DNA of 64,000 bases from Novosphingobium sp. B1 (lineage in GTDB: Bacteria > Pseudomonadota > Alphaproteobacteria > Sphingomonadales > Sphingomonadaceae). Below the pieces are notes generated by a model that worked only from the letters and a program-made list of their open reading frames with translations, did no database searches and had not been told where the DNA came from. Positions 60,970 to 64,000 of this stretch are shown here, piece after piece. The position numbers were made by a program, and so were the translations under genes. The stretch spans positions 558,001 to 622,000 of the forward strand of contig NZ_FWXL01000001.1 of assembly GCF_900176395.1 (NCBI RefSeq), given 5' to 3'. How positions within the stretch are numbered: the first letter of the stretch is position 1; every line of letters begins with the position of its first letter.

Positions 60970-61833
60970 TCACGGATTGGCTTCGCGGCCTTCACCTGCA
61001 TCTGCGCGGTCCTTGGGATAGAGGCGGCGCAAGGACTTGTAGTGATCGCTTCCTTCGTTGCTCTTATCCCAGACCATCCAGCCGCGATCGAGGTGCGCGA
61101 GCGCCTGCAGCGCCATGCCATACCCCACCCCGACCCGGTCGTTGAACAGCTGCTTCCAGCGATCGACAAAGCACTGGCGCGTGTAGCGCAGTGTCAGGTC
61201 GTCGTAAGTTGCCATTTGGTGCGCCAGCTCCATGGCGCGCGGCATCAGCTGGTCGGGTTCGAGCACTTCGTTGACTACGCCAAGCTGAAGAGCTTCCTGA
61301 GCATCGATGTGCTGCCCCGTCATAAGGAAGTATTTCGCGCGGTTGATGCCGATCAGCTCCTGCCAAAGAATATGAACGCCATCGCCGGGGACTTCACCTG
61401 CAGTAAAATGTCCTTCGTCGGCAAAACGGGCTGTTGTCGAAGCGAGATTGATATCTCCTAGGACCATCAACTCACCGTGGATCAGTGCCGGTCCATTGCA
61501 GGCACAGATGATCGGCGCCTCGATCTCGAACATCCGGCGGAACATCATCTTCTCGCCCCAAGACGGAACGTCGAAATCGCGCGGTGTCGTGATCGGGGCG
61601 CCCCATTCACCATGACGGTCGATGAAGACATCGCCAGTGCCTGTGAAGACGACAACGCGATTGCCGCGGTCATTGCCGATATCCGTGAAGGCAGGCGCCC
61701 ATTCCTGGTGATGCTGCGCGCCGTACAGTACGGGACCATCATTGCTGTGCCAGCGCACAGTCAGTACCCCGTCATCAGTTCTGTCGAACTTCAGGGTCTC
61801 GTATTTATCGAAATATTCCGGGCGCGTTGCCAT
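60970..61833 (-). CDS. 6-oxocamphor-hydrolase-like crotonase
   Basis: The 287-residue crotonase resembles 6-oxocamphor hydrolase, which cleaves a carbon-carbon bond in a cyclic beta-diketone without CoA. His42, His119, His142 and Asp151 fall at positions that, with a constant offset of 3, match the catalytic residues His45, His122, His145 and Asp154 that I recall for that enzyme; the position matching Glu244 appears to be glutamine. The segment ARFADEGHFTAGEVPGDGVHILW shows the conserved block. Ordinary hydratases have different loops here. It could cleave a ring or a 1,3-diketone intermediate in this pathway. Confidence 0.85.
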   Translation of the reverse strand: MATRPEYFDKYETLKFDRTDDGVLTVRWHSNDGPVLYGAQHHQEWAPAFTDIGNDRGNRVVVFTGTGDVFIDRHGEWGAPITTPRDFDVPSWGEKMMFRRMFEIEAPIICACNGPALIHGELMVLGDINLASTTARFADEGHFTAGEVPGDGVHILWQELIGINRAKYFLMTGQHIDAQEALQLGVVNEVLEPDQLMPRAMELAHQMATYDDLTLRYTRQCFVDRWKQLFNDRVGVGYGMALQALAHLDRGWMVWDKSNEGSDHYKSLRRLYPKDRADAGEGREANP

Positions 61834-61871
61834 TGTAATCTCCGTTCGTGTTCAAAAAAGCTGGGTGCCAA

Positions 61872-62639
61872 TCAGGCGATGACCATTCCCCCGTCCACCG
61901 ACAGGATGGCGCCGGTGAGGTAGGATGCTTGCTCGGAGCAGGCCCAGACGACGGCCGAGGCAATCTCGTTCGATGCCCCCGCCCGCTTCATCGGGACCGA
62001 GCCCTGCACATATTCGTCGATACTGAAAAAACCCTCGTCGGCCTTCTTTTCCAGCATCGGAGTCCGGACGACGCCCGGACAGACGAGGTTCACCCGGATG
62101 CCTTGCTCGGCATGTTCAAGCGCAGTCACCTTTGTGAGGCCGACCAGCGCATGTTTGCTGGCGACATAGGCTGAAATATAGGGTGCGGCCCGTAGCGAAG
62201 AGACCGAGCCGGTGTTGACGATCGCGCCCCCGCCCGAATTCAGCATCGCCTGAATCTCATGCTTCATACACAGCCAGACGCCAGTCGTATTGACCGCAAA
62301 TATCCGATCCCAGAGTTCACGTGTGCAATCGACCGTGCTGCCTGTGTCGGGAGAAATACCGGCATTGTTATGAGCGGCATCGAGTCGCCCATATTTCTCG
62401 ACAACGGTTGCAATGGCATTCGCCACCGACGCTTCGTCGCTCACGTCGGTTTTCAGGACCAGAGCCTCGCCTCCGCCGTCCACGATGAGTTGGGCCGCCT
62501 CCTCCGCCATGATCGCATCATGGTCAAGAATTGCCACGCGAGCACCACACTCGGCAAAACCAAGTGCCGTAGCCCGCCCGATGCCGCTGCCGCCCCCCGT
62601 GACGAGAGCGACACGACCGGCAAAATCGATATTTTTCAA
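61872..62639 (-). CDS. short-chain dehydrogenase
   Basis: The 255-residue SDR has TGGGSGIGRATA, DVSDEASVANAI, NNAGISPD, and YVASKHALVGLTK; it ends SVDGGMVIA. The start is a TTG after GGGAGAGAG. It lies 38 bp upstream of the 6-oxocamphor-hydrolase-like gene and may make the ketone that is then cleaved; that is inference from order. Confidence 0.92.
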   Translation of the reverse strand: MKNIDFAGRVALVTGGGSGIGRATALGFAECGARVAILDHDAIMAEEAAQLIVDGGGEALVLKTDVSDEASVANAIATVVEKYGRLDAAHNNAGISPDTGSTVDCTRELWDRIFAVNTTGVWLCMKHEIQAMLNSGGGAIVNTGSVSSLRAAPYISAYVASKHALVGLTKVTALEHAEQGIRVNLVCPGVVRTPMLEKKADEGFFSIDEYVQGSVPMKRAGASNEIASAVVWACSEQASYLTGAILSVDGGMVIA

Positions 62640-62672
62640 TTACTCTCTCCCGCCCCGTGACTTTTTTCGGGA

Positions 62673-63521
62673 TTACTTGCGCATGTGTTCCGGGAGACGG
62701 TCATCGGGGATCGGTGGCCGGTAATCACTCGACTGGCCATTGGTAATGCAAACACGCTGCAAGGTCCGGGTCTTGCCTGGAACTAGGCCGCCACGCGCGT
62801 GATGGAATGCCTGGTTCGACCAGATCACGAGGTCGCCATTGCGCCAACGATGCTCATAAATATTGTCATCATTGTAGAGATGCTCATGCAGTTCCCCGAT
62901 GAGTTCCTCGCTCTCCGCCTCGCTGAGACCGACGATCAGGGCAGTGTTCTGCTGTGTGGCATAGAGCACTTCCCAACCCGTGATCGGATCGACATGGATG
63001 ATGTCATGTTCGGCGCGTGGCGCGTCTTCGGGATAGCCCTCAATCCGCTGACGTCCGGTCAGACCTTCCTCGCTCGCAGAAAAAAGGTTAAGCCCCTTGA
63101 GATCACGCAGCCGGTCGCGCGTTTGCTGCGACAGCGATTCCAGTGCCAGCTTGCCGCTGGCGAACCGGGTCCAGGTCTCTTCATACGGCACTTCGATACC
63201 ATGCAGCGAGATGCCAAGCAGCGGGACCGGAGTGTAGATGAAGTCGGAATGGAAAGAGACTTCGGAATCGCCCAGCAGCCCATCTTTCCGGGTGTTCGAA
63301 ACGTAGCCGACGGTCGTGAAATCCTCGAGCAACGGGCCGAGGCGGGCCATCACGCGCTTCTGTTCGTCCTGGCTAAGCTCCTGCTCGCGAAAAACAAGGA
63401 ACCCGTGTTCCTTGAACAAGTCAGCGACCTTCTCGTCGTTTGACGGATCGTTGAGATCAAGGTCGACTTCGACACCAAACGGCGTGATTGGGTCGACCTT
63501 TACCGATGAAGTTGTTGGCAT
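62673..63521 (-). CDS. TauD/TfdA-family 2-oxoglutarate-dependent dioxygenase
   Basis: The 282-residue dioxygenase has His91 and Asp93 in FHSDF and a distal histidine in FHHARGG (240 or 241), with Arg256 in LQRVCIT as the 2-oxoglutarate anchor; this is the Fe(II) facial triad of the family. Members hydroxylate C-H bonds next to sulfonate, ether or carboxyl groups. It lies 81 bp after the end of the flavoprotein reductase and 33 bp before the SDR. Confidence 0.92.
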   Translation of the reverse strand: MPTTSSVKVDPITPFGVEVDLDLNDPSNDEKVADLFKEHGFLVFREQELSQDEQKRVMARLGPLLEDFTTVGYVSNTRKDGLLGDSEVSFHSDFIYTPVPLLGISLHGIEVPYEETWTRFASGKLALESLSQQTRDRLRDLKGLNLFSASEEGLTGRQRIEGYPEDAPRAEHDIIHVDPITGWEVLYATQQNTALIVGLSEAESEELIGELHEHLYNDDNIYEHRWRNGDLVIWSNQAFHHARGGLVPGKTRTLQRVCITNGQSSDYRPPIPDDRLPEHMRK

Positions 63522-63602
63522 CGTTCTACTCCTTGCGCGTTTTGTTCTCGACGGGTCGGACAGCCCTGCACCACGAGCGGTCTGGCCAAAGACTTGAAGG
63601 CT

Positions 63603-64000
63603 TCAATAAACATCGCGTTGATATCGCTTTGCACGGCGCATGGTATTGAGGATGTTCTCGGCACCGCCAGCGTCCAGCTGCTTGCTTCGTGCAAGTGCTT
63701 GGACAATGGCATCGTGAACATCGTTCGCCATTCCGGCGTCGCCGCAGATGTAAATGTGGGCACCCGCATCGATCCAGGCTACGATGTCGTCGGCGTGCTC
63801 CGCGATACGATGCTGCACGTAGACCTTCTCGCTTCCATCGCGCGAAAATGCCGTGTCCAGACGCGTCAGAATGCCATCCGAAAGATATCCTTCAAGTTCC
63901 TCACGATAGAGAAAGTCGAATTCCCGGTTCCGCTCACCAAACAGCAGCCAAGCCTTGCCGCGATTCGTCTCGCAGGATCGTTCCTGCAGGAACCCCCTGA
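63603..64000 (-). CDS. sulfite-reductase-type flavoprotein / CPR-like FNR domain, C-terminal fragment
   Basis: This open frame, cut at the window edge, gives about 132 residues. It reads FLQERSCE at the edge, then AWLLFGERNREFDFLYREELEGYL, HIYICGDAG, and ends RRAKRYQRDVY. These are the NADPH-binding and C-terminal segments of CysJ/cytochrome P450 reductase-type diflavin proteins (the terminal aromatic Tyr stacks on FAD). It would carry electrons from NADPH to a flavin or to a partner such as a Rieske oxygenase or P450. The rest, including any flavodoxin part, is outside the window. Confidence 0.8.
   Translation of the reverse strand, partial: RGFLQERSCETNRGKAWLLFGERNREFDFLYREELEGYLSDGILTRLDTAFSRDGSEKVYVQHRIAEHADDIVAWIDAGAHIYICGDAGMANDVHDAIVQALARSKQLDAGGAENILNTMRRAKRYQRDVY

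Overview
The window reads as GC-rich alphaproteobacterial chromosome, most probably from a sphingomonad such as Novosphingobium. That placement rests on gene style (BamD, a LacI-regulated rhamnose/GH106 locus, low-affinity iron permease family, DUF3008, XdhC with a MocA-like protein) and on the high GC. It is an inference; there is no rRNA gene, and the only tRNA sequence is a fragment.

Layout. 0-2.7 kb: end of a glycosyltransferase, a DUF481 outer-membrane protein, bamD, an Rrf2 regulator. 2.8-12.5 kb: rhamnose/rhamnoside locus with a secreted carboxylesterase, a LacI regulator, a GH106-like alpha-L-rhamnosidase, rhaI and a bifunctional rhaD-type aldolase/dehydrogenase; a perfect 9-bp inverted repeat lies in front of rhaD. 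12.5-17.7 kb: cytochrome c, MarR regulator, DUF3237 protein, HerA-like ATPase, GH3 glycosidase. 17.8-20.5 kb: ahpC-ahpF. 20.5-25.6 kb: EmrA/EmrB/outer-membrane efflux operon followed by a TetR regulator. 25.6-28.6 kb: a cytochrome b561-YceI fusion, an AIM24 protein and two small ORFs, one preceded by a perfect CRP-type box. 28.9-32.4 kb: an aromatic-amine-dehydrogenase-like cluster in the order B-E-D-A-cytochrome c. 32.5-37.6 kb: TetR regulator and a divergent periplasmic molybdenum hydroxylase operon with its XdhC and MocA-like accessory proteins. 37.5-50.1 kb: penicillin-acylase family protein, short sulfotransferase, DUF3008, iron permease-like protein, fumC, ligD-ku (NHEJ), an AT-rich TTAA-studded gap, Lrp regulator with alanine dehydrogenase, and a YihY/BrkB protein.

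50.1 kb to the end: probably a genomic island. It opens with a 23-bp copy of a tRNA-Ser 3' end and paired C-rich repeats, then carries catabolic genes only: a type-II hydroxyacyl-CoA dehydrogenase-like SDR, a Rieske oxygenase, a two-subunit 3-oxoacid CoA-transferase, and a long minus-strand operon (flavoprotein reductase, TauD dioxygenase, SDR, 6-oxocamphor-hydrolase-like crotonase, crotonase, acyl-CoA ligase, GMC oxidoreductase, crotonase, two SDRs). Together these suggest oxidation, beta-diketone ring cleavage, CoA activation and beta-oxidation of an unknown, possibly alicyclic or terpenoid, compound. The most interesting parts are this island and the aau-like cluster next to a Tat-exported molybdenum hydroxylase.
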